From Dokdonella immobilis (GTDB lineage: Bacteria; Pseudomonadota; Gammaproteobacteria; Xanthomonadales; Rhodanobacteraceae), in NCBI RefSeq assembly GCF_900115085.1, contig NZ_FOVF01000001.1, positions 1 through 64,000 on the forward strand: a stretch of DNA of 64,000 nt. The letters are read 5' to 3'. The notes beneath the pieces are model-generated. The model ran no database searches, had not been told where the DNA came from, and saw only the letters and a list, made by a program, of their open reading frames with translations. Of the stretch, positions 8,589 to 17,429 are shown piece after piece (position 1 is the stretch's first letter; every line of letters starts with the position of its first letter). The translations under genes and the position numbers were made by a program.

Positions 8589-9065
8589 CACACCCCCCGC
8601 ACAACATTCCCCCGGAGCGTCCGGCGCATCGAAACAGCCATTCCGTACGCGAATTCGCGAAGTATATGCCTGCAGATGATGCGTCAGCCATCACTGGCTA
8701 CATCGCATCAGGCGGATCCGGGAAGGCAGATCCCGGACACCCGCCCGGATCCCGGGAGACCCCGGAAACCCACATTTTGGGGGATCCCGGGCACCCACAT
8801 GTTGCCTGGCCTGTACCCGACCCCGACCTTCGATACCGCGACTCGATATCGACAAGGAGACTTCGAGCCGTTGTCATGCCCACAGAGCGGCCAAAAGCCG
8901 CGGCACTGTCGGTAGGAAATGGCTGTCAATCGCCAGGGGACCGGAACGGTTTTGTGGATTTCCCGGGTTGTTCGTTGTCCGCGCTGCTCGCCGGCCCGGC
9001 ACTGCCGGAAGCCGAGCGCGCACGCATCGAGGCAAATGCATGCTTCGGTCTTGCCGCGTCGGCGC
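8589..9065. other. Intergenic with three tandem repeat copies
   Basis: Between 8728 and 8812 there are three close copies of the dispersed repeat in BamHI-like form: GATCCCGGACACCCGC, then CCCGGAAACCCACATTTTGG, then GATCCCGGGCACCCACATG. No gene is supported. GGCGCTC-AGTT-GAGCGCC (9061-9078) forms a hairpin over the stop codon of the collagen-like gene. Confidence 0.55.
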
Positions 9066-10193
9066 TCAGTTGAGCGCCATGAAGCAGAACGCGTTCGGAT
9101 AGCTGTTGTTGAGCAGCGGTGCACTCGGGCTTCCCATCTGGGCGGTGAAATTGCCGACCGCGCGCGAGATCACGACCGGCACGTTCGGGTAGCGGCCGCC
9201 GTCGGGAATGTAGATTTCCGGATTGAGGCTCGTGAGCGAGATCGTCGGGGTCGTCGCGAACGCGGTGCCGAAGTTCACCGTGTACGTCGTGTTGCTGCCC
9301 GTGACCACCGAACTGCAATTGCCCGCGCACGACGACGTCCAGCCTCCAGACCCTGCCGATAGCGTCGAACCATCGGAGGCAACGCAGCCGTGAACGATGC
9401 GCGAAACTCCATTGGCGACACCCGTGGCGCCGGTCGCACCGGTGGCGCCGGTCGCGCCAGTCGCACCCGTGGCGCCGGTCGCACCCGCCGGTCCGGCGGT
9501 GCCGACGGGGCCTTGCGCACCGGTCGGACCGATCGCACCCGTGGGTCCAATGGCTCCTGCTGGACCTTGTGCGCCCGTCGGTCCGATGGCGCCTGCCGGA
9601 CCTTGCGCGCCAGTCGGCCCGGCGACACCCGCGGGCCCGGTCGCGCCTTGCGCGCCCGTTGCACCTGCCGGCCCGGCCGCACCCTGGGGCCCCGTCGGGC
9701 CGATCGCACCTGCGGGTCCCGTGGCACCAGCGACGCCCGCTGCTCCAGTGGCTCCAGTGGCACCCGTCGCACCCGTGGTTCCGGCCGCGCCCGCGGCGCC
9801 TGTGGCACCCGCGGGACCCGTTGCACCGATCGGACCCGCCACCCCGGTCGCACCTGTCGCCCCCGCCGGGCCGATTGGTCCCGTCGGCCCTGCGGGACCC
9901 GTCGCACCGGTTGGGCCGGTCGGTCCCGCGATCGAAGCACAGCGGATCAGCTGACCGTCGGCTGCATGGCACACGCCTTCGGTGCCGGTCGCGGTCGCCG
10001 GAAGGCCGGGCACGTAAACGCGCCCATCACTCTCGACGCGGAAGCGCTCGGTACCCGTGCCGTCCTCGCGAATCGAAACCGCGCCGCCCGCCGCGGGCGA
10101 CAGTTCGATGTCCTGCGCGATTGCGCTCGCACCCGGAAGCAAAAGGAGCAGCGCGAACGGCAACGGTTTGCGACGCTGGAGAAAATTCGTCAT
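9066..10193 (-). CDS. Secreted collagen-like protein
   Basis: A 375-residue protein: signal peptide (residues 1-27, ending 'ASAIAQ'), an N-terminal domain of about 60 residues, then roughly 57 uninterrupted Gly-X-Y triplets (about residues 90-260) rich in GPT, GPA and GAT, ending in seven consecutive GAT triplets. A C-terminal beta-rich domain with three Cys follows ('[12 protein letters not shown] ... FCFMALN'). Bacterial collagen-like proteins form triple helices without hydroxyproline, and the C-terminal domain may be the trimerisation or adhesion head, as in phage-fibre and spore-surface homologs. The coding DNA is a GC-rich tandem repeat, which may vary in length by slippage. The start is ATG 10193 with an AGG site. 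Confidence 0.85.
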   Translation of the reverse strand: MTNFLQRRKPLPFALLLLLPGASAIAQDIELSPAAGGAVSIREDGTGTERFRVESDGRVYVPGLPATATGTEGVCHAADGQLIRCASIAGPTGPTGATGPAGPTGPIGPAGATGATGVAGPIGATGPAGATGAAGAAGTTGATGATGATGAAGVAGATGPAGAIGPTGPQGAAGPAGATGAQGATGPAGVAGPTGAQGPAGAIGPTGAQGPAGAIGPTGAIGPTGAQGPVGTAGPAGATGATGATGATGATGATGATGVANGVSRIVHGCVASDGSTLSAGSGGWTSSCAGNCSSVVTGSNTTYTVNFGTAFATTPTISLTSLNPEIYIPDGGRYPNVPVVISRAVGNFTAQMGSPSAPLLNNSYPNAFCFMALN

Positions 10194-10679
10194 TGGGGAC
10201 CTCGCATGTGTTGGCGGTTACAGGCGGGACCGACTGACGTCCGACCACGTGACACCTTCGCATTGCTGTCGATGCCGTGCGTATCGGCGGCGAATGGCCG
10301 CTCCCCTTCGGGGAAGGGTAGTTCACAATGGGGAAGGTTGGCAATTGGGCGCTGCGCACTGCTAAGCGAAGCGTTCGATCCACCCGCATCGCCAATTCGA
10401 TTCGAGTGTTCAGGACATCCATGCATCGCTCGACCCCAGGCTTCGATCCACTCCCACCGGTGCCCACAGGACCCCCTGCCATGAGTGTCCTCGCCAAAAA
10501 GCACGGCGCGCCGAACGTACCCGACCAGGGGCTCCAAATTTTCCTCCCGGCGTGTCGCCTGCCGGCGGATGCTCGGATCCAGAAGGCGCAGCAGAGATGT
10601 GAGATCTCGCGCACTCGTGAAGGTGGCCGAGTCAGGCGTCTATCGGTACGCTGACTGGAAGCCCCCGGAGAGCCGTTGG
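10194..10679. other. Intergenic; repeat copies and M61 leader
   Basis: It contains one dispersed-repeat variant (TTCAGGACATCCATGCAT from 10409), a small CCCC-TTC-GGGG hairpin near 10310, and most of the 75-bp block shared with 5185-5259 (10620-10694). It must hold the promoters of the two divergent flanking genes; none is obvious. Confidence 0.5.
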
Positions 10680-12593
10680 ATGACGACGCGTTTTGACCGC
10701 CTTATCGTGATTGTGCTGGCTCATTTTCTTCAGGGTGGCGCAATAGGCGCGCAGACTGCGCCCGGGCCGGTCTATGTCAATCCGGTCGTCGCGATTCCAG
10801 CACCGGTCGATCGCCCTTTCGACGGAAAAATCGAACTCCATGTCGACGCCACGGACATTCAGCACCGCATATTCACCATCCGTCAGCGTATTCCGGTCGC
10901 CAAGATCGGTGCCGTCACCCTGCTCTATCCGCGATGGGAACCCGCCAGCCATGGGCCGAGTCTGACCGTCACCGACCTGGCGGGTCTGGTCGTGGAAGCC
11001 GGGGGCCGCTCGATTGCATGGCGACGAGATCGCTATGAGCCGCACGCCTTTCACCTCGACGTGCCGCCGGATACCCGCGTTATCGACGTGCGTTTCCAGA
11101 TGGTCGCCGGGGGTGACGCCCTGACGCCCGATGTTGTGGCTGTGCCGTGGCAAAGACTCATCCTCTACCCCGCCGGTTGGTACGCCCGCGACATTCCTGT
11201 GGCCGCGGCGCTGACGCTGCCGGATGGATTGCACCCTTTCACCACGCTGGACGTCGAGCACACGGAAGGTTCGACCATCCGCTTCGGAACGACGACCCTG
11301 GAAACACTCCTTGACGCGCCGGTGCTGGCGGGCCGCCATGCGAAGCGGGTGCCACTGACCATAGCCGGCCGCGGAGCGGTCTCGCTCGACTTGATTGCGT
11401 TGCGGCCGGAAGATCTTGCCATCCCCGAAGCACGTCTCGCCGAGCTTCGGAAACTGATCGCGCAGATTCGGGCGGTCTTCGGCGCCACGCCTTTCGAACG
11501 TTACGAGATACTGGCGCGGCTGAGCGACGAGGGCTCCGCCGGCGGCACGGAGCATCGGGCGTCGAGCGAAAACGAATTGGCGTCGACGCACTTCCGCGAC
11601 TGGCCCGGTCAAATCCTCTCCCGTGACCTGATCGCCCTCGAGATCATCCACGCCTGGAACGGTTTCTACCGCACTCCCGCCGATATGTGGGCGCCGACGC
11701 CGAACGTTCCCGTCTCGGGCAGTCTGCTGTGGATGTACGAGGGACAGACCGAGTTCTGGGGGCGCGTACTGGCAACGCGCGCGGGTCAGTTCACTCCGGA
11801 AGAGCTGCGCGACAGACTGGCCATCGAAGCGGCCGAAGTCGCCGCGCGGCCGGGCCGGGCCTGGCGCCCGCTCTCGGACGACGTCAACTATCCTTCCTTC
11901 ATGCTGCGCCAACCGGTGCCATGGCGCGACTGGCAGCGGCGGCGCGACTACTACTCGGAAGGCGTCATGCTGTGGCTGGCGGTAGATGCCGAGCTGCGCG
12001 AGCGCAGCGGGGGGCATCGCAGCATCGACGATTTCGCACACCGTTTCTTCGGCGGTGCCGTGCCGGGCGCTGCGACCCGGACTTACACCTTCGACGACCT
12101 ATGCGAGACGCTGAATGCTGTCGCGCCCGGTGACTGGAATGGGTTCCTCCAGAGCTGGCTTGATGGACATGACGAAATCGACACGTCCATGGGTTTGACC
12201 CGGCATGGCTGGAGACTGATCTTCACCGATATACCCACGGAGGCTTTCCGCGCCGGCGAGGACGAGTCCGGCGTTACCGACCTGACGTACTCGATCGGAC
12301 TGACCGCGCGCGAGGATGGAACGGTGCGCTCAGTAGCGTGGAACGGTCCTTCCTTTCGCACCGGCATGCGGACGGGCGTGCGGATCCTGCGTGTCAATGG
12401 CGCAGCTTTCGGAAAAGATGCATTGCTGGCTGCCGTCCGCGATTCCGTGAACCATTCCATCGTCCTGACCATCGAACAGGATGGACGCAAATCGGACGTT
12501 CGCATCAACTACGCCGGGCCCTTGCGCTATCCGCGTCTGGAGCGGATTCCGGACAGAACCGATACCCTTGCCCGGTTGCTTGCTCCACGGTAA
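10680..12593 (+). CDS. M61 (glycyl aminopeptidase)-family protein with altered zinc motif
   Basis: The 637-residue product starts MTTRFDRLIVIVLAHF with a signal peptide ending near 'GAIGAQ'. It follows the M61 layout: N-terminal beta-domain, gluzincin-like catalytic domain, C-terminal PDZ domain ('SVAWNGPSFRTGMRTGVRILRVNG'). In active members the zinc site reads HEFFHxWN. Here residues 320-327 read LEIIHAWN, so the first zinc His is Leu, while the second His (324) and the downstream Glu in 'MYEGQTEF' remain. Loss of that ligand suggests a non-catalytic or changed protein. ATG 10680 is chosen because the signal peptide starts there; the open frame extends back to 10485 through repeat sequence. 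Confidence 0.78.
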   Translation: MTTRFDRLIVIVLAHFLQGGAIGAQTAPGPVYVNPVVAIPAPVDRPFDGKIELHVDATDIQHRIFTIRQRIPVAKIGAVTLLYPRWEPASHGPSLTVTDLAGLVVEAGGRSIAWRRDRYEPHAFHLDVPPDTRVIDVRFQMVAGGDALTPDVVAVPWQRLILYPAGWYARDIPVAAALTLPDGLHPFTTLDVEHTEGSTIRFGTTTLETLLDAPVLAGRHAKRVPLTIAGRGAVSLDLIALRPEDLAIPEARLAELRKLIAQIRAVFGATPFERYEILARLSDEGSAGGTEHRASSENELASTHFRDWPGQILSRDLIALEIIHAWNGFYRTPADMWAPTPNVPVSGSLLWMYEGQTEFWGRVLATRAGQFTPEELRDRLAIEAAEVAARPGRAWRPLSDDVNYPSFMLRQPVPWRDWQRRRDYYSEGVMLWLAVDAELRERSGGHRSIDDFAHRFFGGAVPGAATRTYTFDDLCETLNAVAPGDWNGFLQSWLDGHDEIDTSMGLTRHGWRLIFTDIPTEAFRAGEDESGVTDLTYSIGLTAREDGTVRSVAWNGPSFRTGMRTGVRILRVNGAAFGKDALLAAVRDSVNHSIVLTIEQDGRKSDVRINYAGPLRYPRLERIPDRTDTLARLLAPR

Positions 12594-12934
12594 GGCGGGT
12601 TGGGGAGGTAGCGCGGTCGCAGGTGCATCCGCAATGCTTCGGCGCGATCCGCGTCGATCCGGGACATCCATTTTCCGCTCGGGCACGATTCGAGACACCC
12701 ACATTCGTGGCGGCCGCACGAGCGAACGACCCGGCACAACCATTTTCTGCTTGCCTGTGCCGACTCAGTCCATTGCGGGCCATTCGCCAACATGGGCACC
12801 TGATGGACGTGGGACAACAGCGCATCCGCCGCTGTCGACACTCACTGACCCCATTTGCGACTTCGAATGCCTGTTCACGGACGGCGCGAAAACCGGCCAC
12901 TGCCGATCCAGGTGACCTCTCGACAAATTCCGAT
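12594..12934. other. Intergenic with two dispersed-repeat copies
   Basis: CGATCCGGGACATCCATTTTC begins at 12654 and CGATTCGAGACACCCACATT at 12687. The second is followed by CGTGG, so it can fold as CCAC-ATTC-GTGG. No gene is supported. Confidence 0.5.
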
Positions 12935-13710
12935 TCAGGGATGCCGAAGCCTCATCAGCAAGCGGGCACCACTGACGCCCTTCATCCAGCGCTGTCCCAT
13001 GGACAGCGCCTTCTCAACCAGGGACGGGGCACTGCCAATGGCGCGGAAGTACCGAGTCTCCGTGCCAAACGTCTGCGTGCTCCATTGCTGCTCGGTCAGT
13101 GCTTTCGCAGGACGGACGGTGCAGTCGCGGAGATTGGACTTCCCTTGCCGCCACGCGTCACTCGAGCGGTCCAGTCGATGACCTCGAGGCAATCGGCAAC
13201 GCTGAGTGGAAGGCCCGTGCTTGATGGAATTGATTGAATGCCCGATAGCGGTCTCGATGCGGCGCATGCATCGTTCTCGATCGCCGCTATCCTTTGAAGA
13301 GCGCTCGTGTGGACTGAAGTTTGGAGATTCTCGGCGACTCCGGCCTGAATCGGATTCAGATCGACGTAGCTCATGCACGTGAGTACTGCGGCGTCATCGA
13401 GCAGCGCCTGGCACATGTAGCGACCTTCCCAGAAGCGTCCAGTGCAGGCATCTTCACGATTGGCCCGCCGCGCAATCGGTTCGTTGAGGCTGCGCATGAA
13501 CCAGGCCAGGCTGCCGAGGCGCTGCCGGCAAATCTTGATACGATCGGCATTGCAAGGCAGGTTGTGCTTCTTGACCTCGCAGGCGGCGGTATCAATGTCC
13601 CCGTCGACCGTCGCCGGGAACAACCGGACCCAGCGTTGACCGACCTCCTCATCCGTCCACGGGTTCGCTGCATCCGGATCGATCCGCAGTACGACATGGC
13701 TTCTGCGTCG
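12935..13710 (-). pseudogene. Y1/RAYT-type (IS200-like) transposase relic, frameshifted
   Basis: One minus-strand frame (to 13096) carries conserved core sequence of the large IS200-like/REP-associated transposase family: 'HVVLRIDPDAANPW', 'SLAWFMRSLNEPIARRA', 'TGRFWEGRYMCQALLDD', 'MSYVDLNPIQAG'. The C-terminal part continues in another frame (to 12935: 'ALTEQQWSTQTF', 'SMGQRWMKGVSGARLLM'), so a frameshift lies near 13100-13125. The N-terminal region before 'HVVLRID' (about 13698), which should hold the first His of the HUH motif, is replaced by unrelated sequence containing an inverted copy of the dispersed repeat at 13757-13770. It is therefore inactive. Confidence 0.8.
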
Positions 13711-13978
13711 TCCGGACCTCAGCGACCATCCTTGACCTCCCCCTTCTGTCGGAATTGTGGGTGTCCCGGACTGGCCCAGACTGGCCTCCCGTCGGCGCGC
13801 CGCGATCTGCACGCAAGTAGGTGTCGTGAGGGGTTGCCACTTGCTCGGCCCCCTGGATCAAAGGTTACGTCCGAGCGGGAATCACCGGAATAATTTCGCC
13901 TGTATCGTGCGACGAATCTTGCCACACTGACGTCCTTCTCTTCGGAACACCGAATTGGACCCGGCTTGGAGAGTGTGA
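13711..13978. other. Spacer with inverted dispersed-repeat copy
   Basis: GTGGGTGTCCCGGA (13757-13770) is an inverted copy of the dispersed repeat at the junction where the transposase relic loses homology. The rest presumably holds the promoter of the gene at 13979. Confidence 0.5.
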
Positions 13979-14629
13979 ATGAAGATGCATCTGGTACGTG
14001 TTTCGATGACTCTGTTGTTCCTTTCACTCAGTTTTCCGGCTTCGGCGCATCTTGAAAACAACAATCCGCGAGCGTCGATTGCGTTCTTGGGACCGCATGT
14101 CATCACGGGTCCGGCCGGAGCCACGATGCCGGGGCTGTTCAAGGTGCGCGTGATCGACGCCCAGGGAATCCCTATGGCCGGGTTGAAGGTTTGGTTCTAC
14201 AACAACCTGACAGTAGGGACTCCAGAAAACCCACCTCCACCGGCCAGTCCCGGCAGCTTTCAGGGTCTGGAGGATCCCCTCGGCGTAATTACGGATGCCG
14301 ACGGAATCGCCACATCGCCGCCGTACCGAATTGGCGCCAGCAGCCACGATGTAGTGGCTGGCATCTACGGGATAGCAGGGCCCGAGAATTCAGTGGTCGG
14401 CTTTCCTCCACTGGTGGCGTACTTCCATCTCAACTACGCGCCACCGGAGCCACCTGCCTCACCACCACCCCCGCCGCCAGAAATCCCTCCTTTGCCCCAA
14501 GGTTCTGCAGCGGCGGTATCGCTAACGGCGGCATCCGCACCCACACTAGCAAGCTTCGTGCTCGCTCTGGCAATACTTGCTCTGTTCCATTTGCGCAAAT
14601 ACAGACTGACTGGAGATCACAGGCGCTGA
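13979..14629 (+). CDS. Secreted protein with Ig-like domain and C-terminal membrane anchor
   Basis: A 216-residue product with a signal peptide (MKMHLVRVSMTLLFLSLSFP, cleaved near 'ASA-HLE'), an Ig-like beta-sandwich ('GLFKVRVIDAQGIPMAGLKVWF ... DADGIATSPPY'), a proline-rich linker (about residues 155-172), and a C-terminal tripartite tail: 'SAPTLASFVLALAILALFH' then 'LRKYRLTGDHRR'. The tail resembles IPTL-CTERM/PEP-CTERM-type sorting signals (short motif, hydrophobic helix, basic end) but does not match either exactly. A good ribosome site (GGAGAG) precedes ATG 13979. The function is unknown, probably an envelope-displayed protein. Confidence 0.65.
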   Translation: MKMHLVRVSMTLLFLSLSFPASAHLENNNPRASIAFLGPHVITGPAGATMPGLFKVRVIDAQGIPMAGLKVWFYNNLTVGTPENPPPPASPGSFQGLEDPLGVITDADGIATSPPYRIGASSHDVVAGIYGIAGPENSVVGFPPLVAYFHLNYAPPEPPASPPPPPPEIPPLPQGSAAAVSLTAASAPTLASFVLALAILALFHLRKYRLTGDHRR

Positions 14630-14724
14630 CGGCATTGCAGCACGGTTGAAAGTGCATTTGCGCGATCAGCGCGCGTGATCCGGACGCGATTCCCGAAAGG
14701 GCAGATGGGCGCGAGGCGATGGAC

Positions 14725-16326
14725 TCATCCTTGCTCGAACCCATCGGCGAAGATCACATCGACGGCCACTTCGACCGCGCCAATATCGCACTGCGGACCC
14801 TGCGGTCGCTCGATGCCGCGCTGATCGGTCGCAGGGCAACCCGTATTGGTTCCGGCATCGACGGCCGCGCTGCCCGCCGCGGGCAGCATCGTCGGCGTCG
14901 CCCCTCCGTTGTCGGTGAGCGGGCCGAGCAGCGGATCGACGTCGAGGTTGCCGGTGCCCGAGCTGAAAGCGGTGTCGGTACCGCCGCCAAAACGAGCACT
15001 GCCCGCATCGCCACCTTCGACGACGCTGTAGAGCATCGTCGATTCGGAGCTGCCGCCGCCTGCTTCGCGGTAATAGATCTCTGGGCCGTTGCCTGAAGAC
15101 GCGCTGTCGCCCCAGAGAATCACGTTCCGGTATGTCGGATGGACCACTCCGGCGTCGGCCGTGTTGTAGATCGCTCCTCCATAGCCAGCCTGGTTGCCGT
15201 GGAAGGTCACGTTGACCAGCACCGGGCTGCTATTACCGCCCTGGGACGTTCCATTGCAGATCGCACCACCCAGACCCGTCGAGCTGTTGTTGCTGAAAGT
15301 GACATTGGTCAGCAAGGGGTGACTTACGCCGCTGGCACCCGTGCTTGAGTTGAGCATGGCGCCGCCGAGGTTCTGCGTGCTGTTTCCGCTGAACGTGACG
15401 CCGCTGAGGATGGGACTGCTATTGCCATTGGCGTTGCCCTGGTTATACATCGCGCCGGCGCGTTGGTTCGACCGGTTGTCGCTGAACACGACGTCCGTCA
15501 GCACCGGGCTGGCAACGCCACCGTCCCCATAATTGTAGATGGCACCACCGAAGCTGCTCGCGAAGTTGCCGGCGAAAGTCACGTGGTCGATCAGCGGACT
15601 GCTGGTTCCTTCGACGCCATCATTGAACAACGCAGCGCCCAGGGCCGCGCGATTGGCCATGAACGCGAGCTGGCGCAAAGTCGGGCTGCATTCATTTCCG
15701 TTGCCGGAGCCGTTGCAGTAGAGGCCCGCCCCTCTTCCCAACTGGACATCCAGGTAGTCTCCTGCAGTAATGGTGAAGCCGTCGAGCACCGTGCTTGCGG
15801 TGATCGACCCGGCCGACGTGGTTCCGTCCATCAGGACAAGGCGGCGACTGTTCGTCCCCTGGATGTCGGCCACGCTTTCGGCGATCTGATTGTTGTCGAC
15901 GTCGATGTCGTTCCCGTCGATGTCGCCGGAAAGTACCGTCACGTTTGCCGCGGGATCGCGCGCATCGCGCGTGATCTCCGTGCCATTGAAGCCCCCATAG
16001 ACGGCCACGCCCGGAGCCACGTGGAAACTGATGGTCGGATCCATGTCGGCCGTTGGCACGTAGACACCGGCCCTGACCCAGACTTCCGTGCAGGCCGACC
16101 GTGCCAACGCGGTTTGCAAGGTAAGCGCCTGCACACCCCAATCGCTGCCGTCACCGACCGTGGAGCCGAGGTCGGTGACGCGACAGATGTCCGCCTGGGC
16201 GTACGTAGTCCACGCCAAGGTGGCGAGTGCTACCGCGCCGATCAAGCGCTTCGAGTGGACAGGGATCACATGGATTCGGCCTGTGGATATCGCCACGGCA
16301 TTCGAAGTATCGGAACGGCAAGTCAT
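14725..16326 (-). CDS. Secreted right-handed beta-helix (choice-of-anchor Q) protein
   Basis: About 533 residues. A signal peptide with a long basic n-region ends 'WTTYAQA'. The mature protein has repeated parallel-beta-helix rungs of the polymorphic outer-membrane-protein type, with units such as 'NVTFSNNSSTGLGGAICN', 'GVTFSGNSTQNLGGAMLN' and 'DVVFSDNRSNQRAGAMYN'. The choice-of-anchor Q tail follows ('DPLLGPLTDNGGATPTMLP', 'DQRGIERPQGPQCDIGAVE'), and the protein ends 'VIFADGFEQG'. ATG 16326 is chosen because AGGGAG precedes it; the frame extends to 16374. Likely an extracellular adhesin or glycan-binding fibre. It is convergent with the gene ending at 14629. Confidence 0.8.
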   Translation of the reverse strand: MTCRSDTSNAVAISTGRIHVIPVHSKRLIGAVALATLAWTTYAQADICRVTDLGSTVGDGSDWGVQALTLQTALARSACTEVWVRAGVYVPTADMDPTISFHVAPGVAVYGGFNGTEITRDARDPAANVTVLSGDIDGNDIDVDNNQIAESVADIQGTNSRRLVLMDGTTSAGSITASTVLDGFTITAGDYLDVQLGRGAGLYCNGSGNGNECSPTLRQLAFMANRAALGAALFNDGVEGTSSPLIDHVTFAGNFASSFGGAIYNYGDGGVASPVLTDVVFSDNRSNQRAGAMYNQGNANGNSSPILSGVTFSGNSTQNLGGAMLNSSTGASGVSHPLLTNVTFSNNSSTGLGGAICNGTSQGGNSSPVLVNVTFHGNQAGYGGAIYNTADAGVVHPTYRNVILWGDSASSGNGPEIYYREAGGGSSESTMLYSVVEGGDAGSARFGGGTDTAFSSGTGNLDVDPLLGPLTDNGGATPTMLPAAGSAAVDAGTNTGCPATDQRGIERPQGPQCDIGAVEVAVDVIFADGFEQG

Positions 16327-16580
16327 CGCGACGGCTCCCTGGCATTGAGTAGAGACACGCACCGAACAGGCCATGCCGCAACGAAGTTCGATTGCGGCGC
16401 GCGCATGAGGGTGCAGTCAACGATACGAACGCTTTTGTGAACCGCCACAATCTACGGGGTCAGGGTCTGACAGACCTTGAGATGATCCCCGGCGTTTCGA
16501 TGCGCGAAACGCACGACCGTTCAGCTTCTGCTGCCTTCCGCTCACCGGGCGGTCATGTCCGGAGTGGAAGAATTCGACGA

Positions 16581-17429
16581 ATGATTTATCGAGCCGACTA
16601 CTCATCATTCTCAGCGCCGGAAGATTCCTTCGATTCCGTTTCGGGAACAGTGGGGGACTGGGAGTTGATCGCGGGAGATGGGCCCGTCATCGCTACCGCC
16701 ATCCATGACGGCCACCACATCCGAGATTCGCTACTCCCGTTCCTTGCCATCGGCGACGCGGATCGGCGTCGTGAGGAAGACCCGCTAACCGCAATGTTGT
16801 TGAGTGCTGGCGACACCAAGCTGCGCATGCTCAGTTCGCGCTTCGAATTCGATGTGAACCGGGCTCGCGAGCATGCCATTTCCGACGATCCCGCCGACAC
16901 CTGGGACCTCAGGATATGGAACACGTTGCCGGCGCCGGAGGTCGGGCGCTCCCTTTCTCGGTACGATGAGTTTTACCGGATGATCGAGAGCGTGTTGCGC
17001 GCGCATCTGGACCAATGGGGTTGTGCGCTGCTCCTGGATATCCACAGCTATAACCATCGTCGCGAGGGGCCGGCAGCGGCTCCTGCCGCGCAGCAGTCCA
17101 ACCCCGACATCGACCTCGGCGTGACAACCCTCGACATGACGCGATGGGGCGATTCGGTCAGGAGGTTCGAAGCTGTCCTTTCCGGCACTGCCGTAGGGGG
17201 ACGCTTGCCGGACGTACGTCGCAACGTGCGGTATGCCGGTGGCGGCCACTTTCCGGAATGGGTGTACGCACGATTTGGCACGGATGTCTGCACGATATCG
17301 CTCGAGTACAAGAAGATCTTCATGGACGAATGGAGCGGCACGGCCGATATCGCCGCCATCGAGGATCTGCGTGCAGGGCTGGAACGCGCGGTTTCCGCGG
17401 TGCGTGGCGACTTCGTCGCTTGTCGATGA
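16581..17429 (+). CDS. N-formylglutamate amidohydrolase-like hydrolase
   Basis: The 282-residue product carries the FGase fold signature: 'HDGHH' at 42-46, 'DVNR' at 91-94 and 'DIHSYNHR' at 153-160, which supply the metal ligands and catalytic residues in N-formylglutamate deformylases. Family members hydrolyse N-formyl-Glu or related amide or ester bonds, but this one lies outside a histidine-degradation locus. Its stop overlaps the start of the next gene (ATGA at 17426-17429), so it is translationally coupled to the MATCAP-like gene and, through it, to an ATP-grasp gene. A role in processing a peptide or amino-acid conjugate is inferred from that context. ATG 16581 is chosen from the homology start. 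Confidence 0.82.
   Translation: MIYRADYSSFSAPEDSFDSVSGTVGDWELIAGDGPVIATAIHDGHHIRDSLLPFLAIGDADRRREEDPLTAMLLSAGDTKLRMLSSRFEFDVNRAREHAISDDPADTWDLRIWNTLPAPEVGRSLSRYDEFYRMIESVLRAHLDQWGCALLLDIHSYNHRREGPAAAPAAQQSNPDIDLGVTTLDMTRWGDSVRRFEAVLSGTAVGGRLPDVRRNVRYAGGGHFPEWVYARFGTDVCTISLEYKKIFMDEWSGTADIAAIEDLRAGLERAVSAVRGDFVACR

Noticed and set aside
6948-8915. 655-codon + strand open frame
   Set aside because: Exactly antisense to the zincin gene, with Arg/His-rich composition and no motif. It arises from high GC codon bias.
9300-9940. Possible CRISPR-like array
   Set aside because: The periodicity is 9 bp codon triplets of a collagen-like protein, without distinct spacers.
9397-9954. Ala/Pro/Val-rich + frame opposite the collagen-like gene
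   Set aside because: Mirror of the Gly-X-Y codons on the other strand; no ribosome site.
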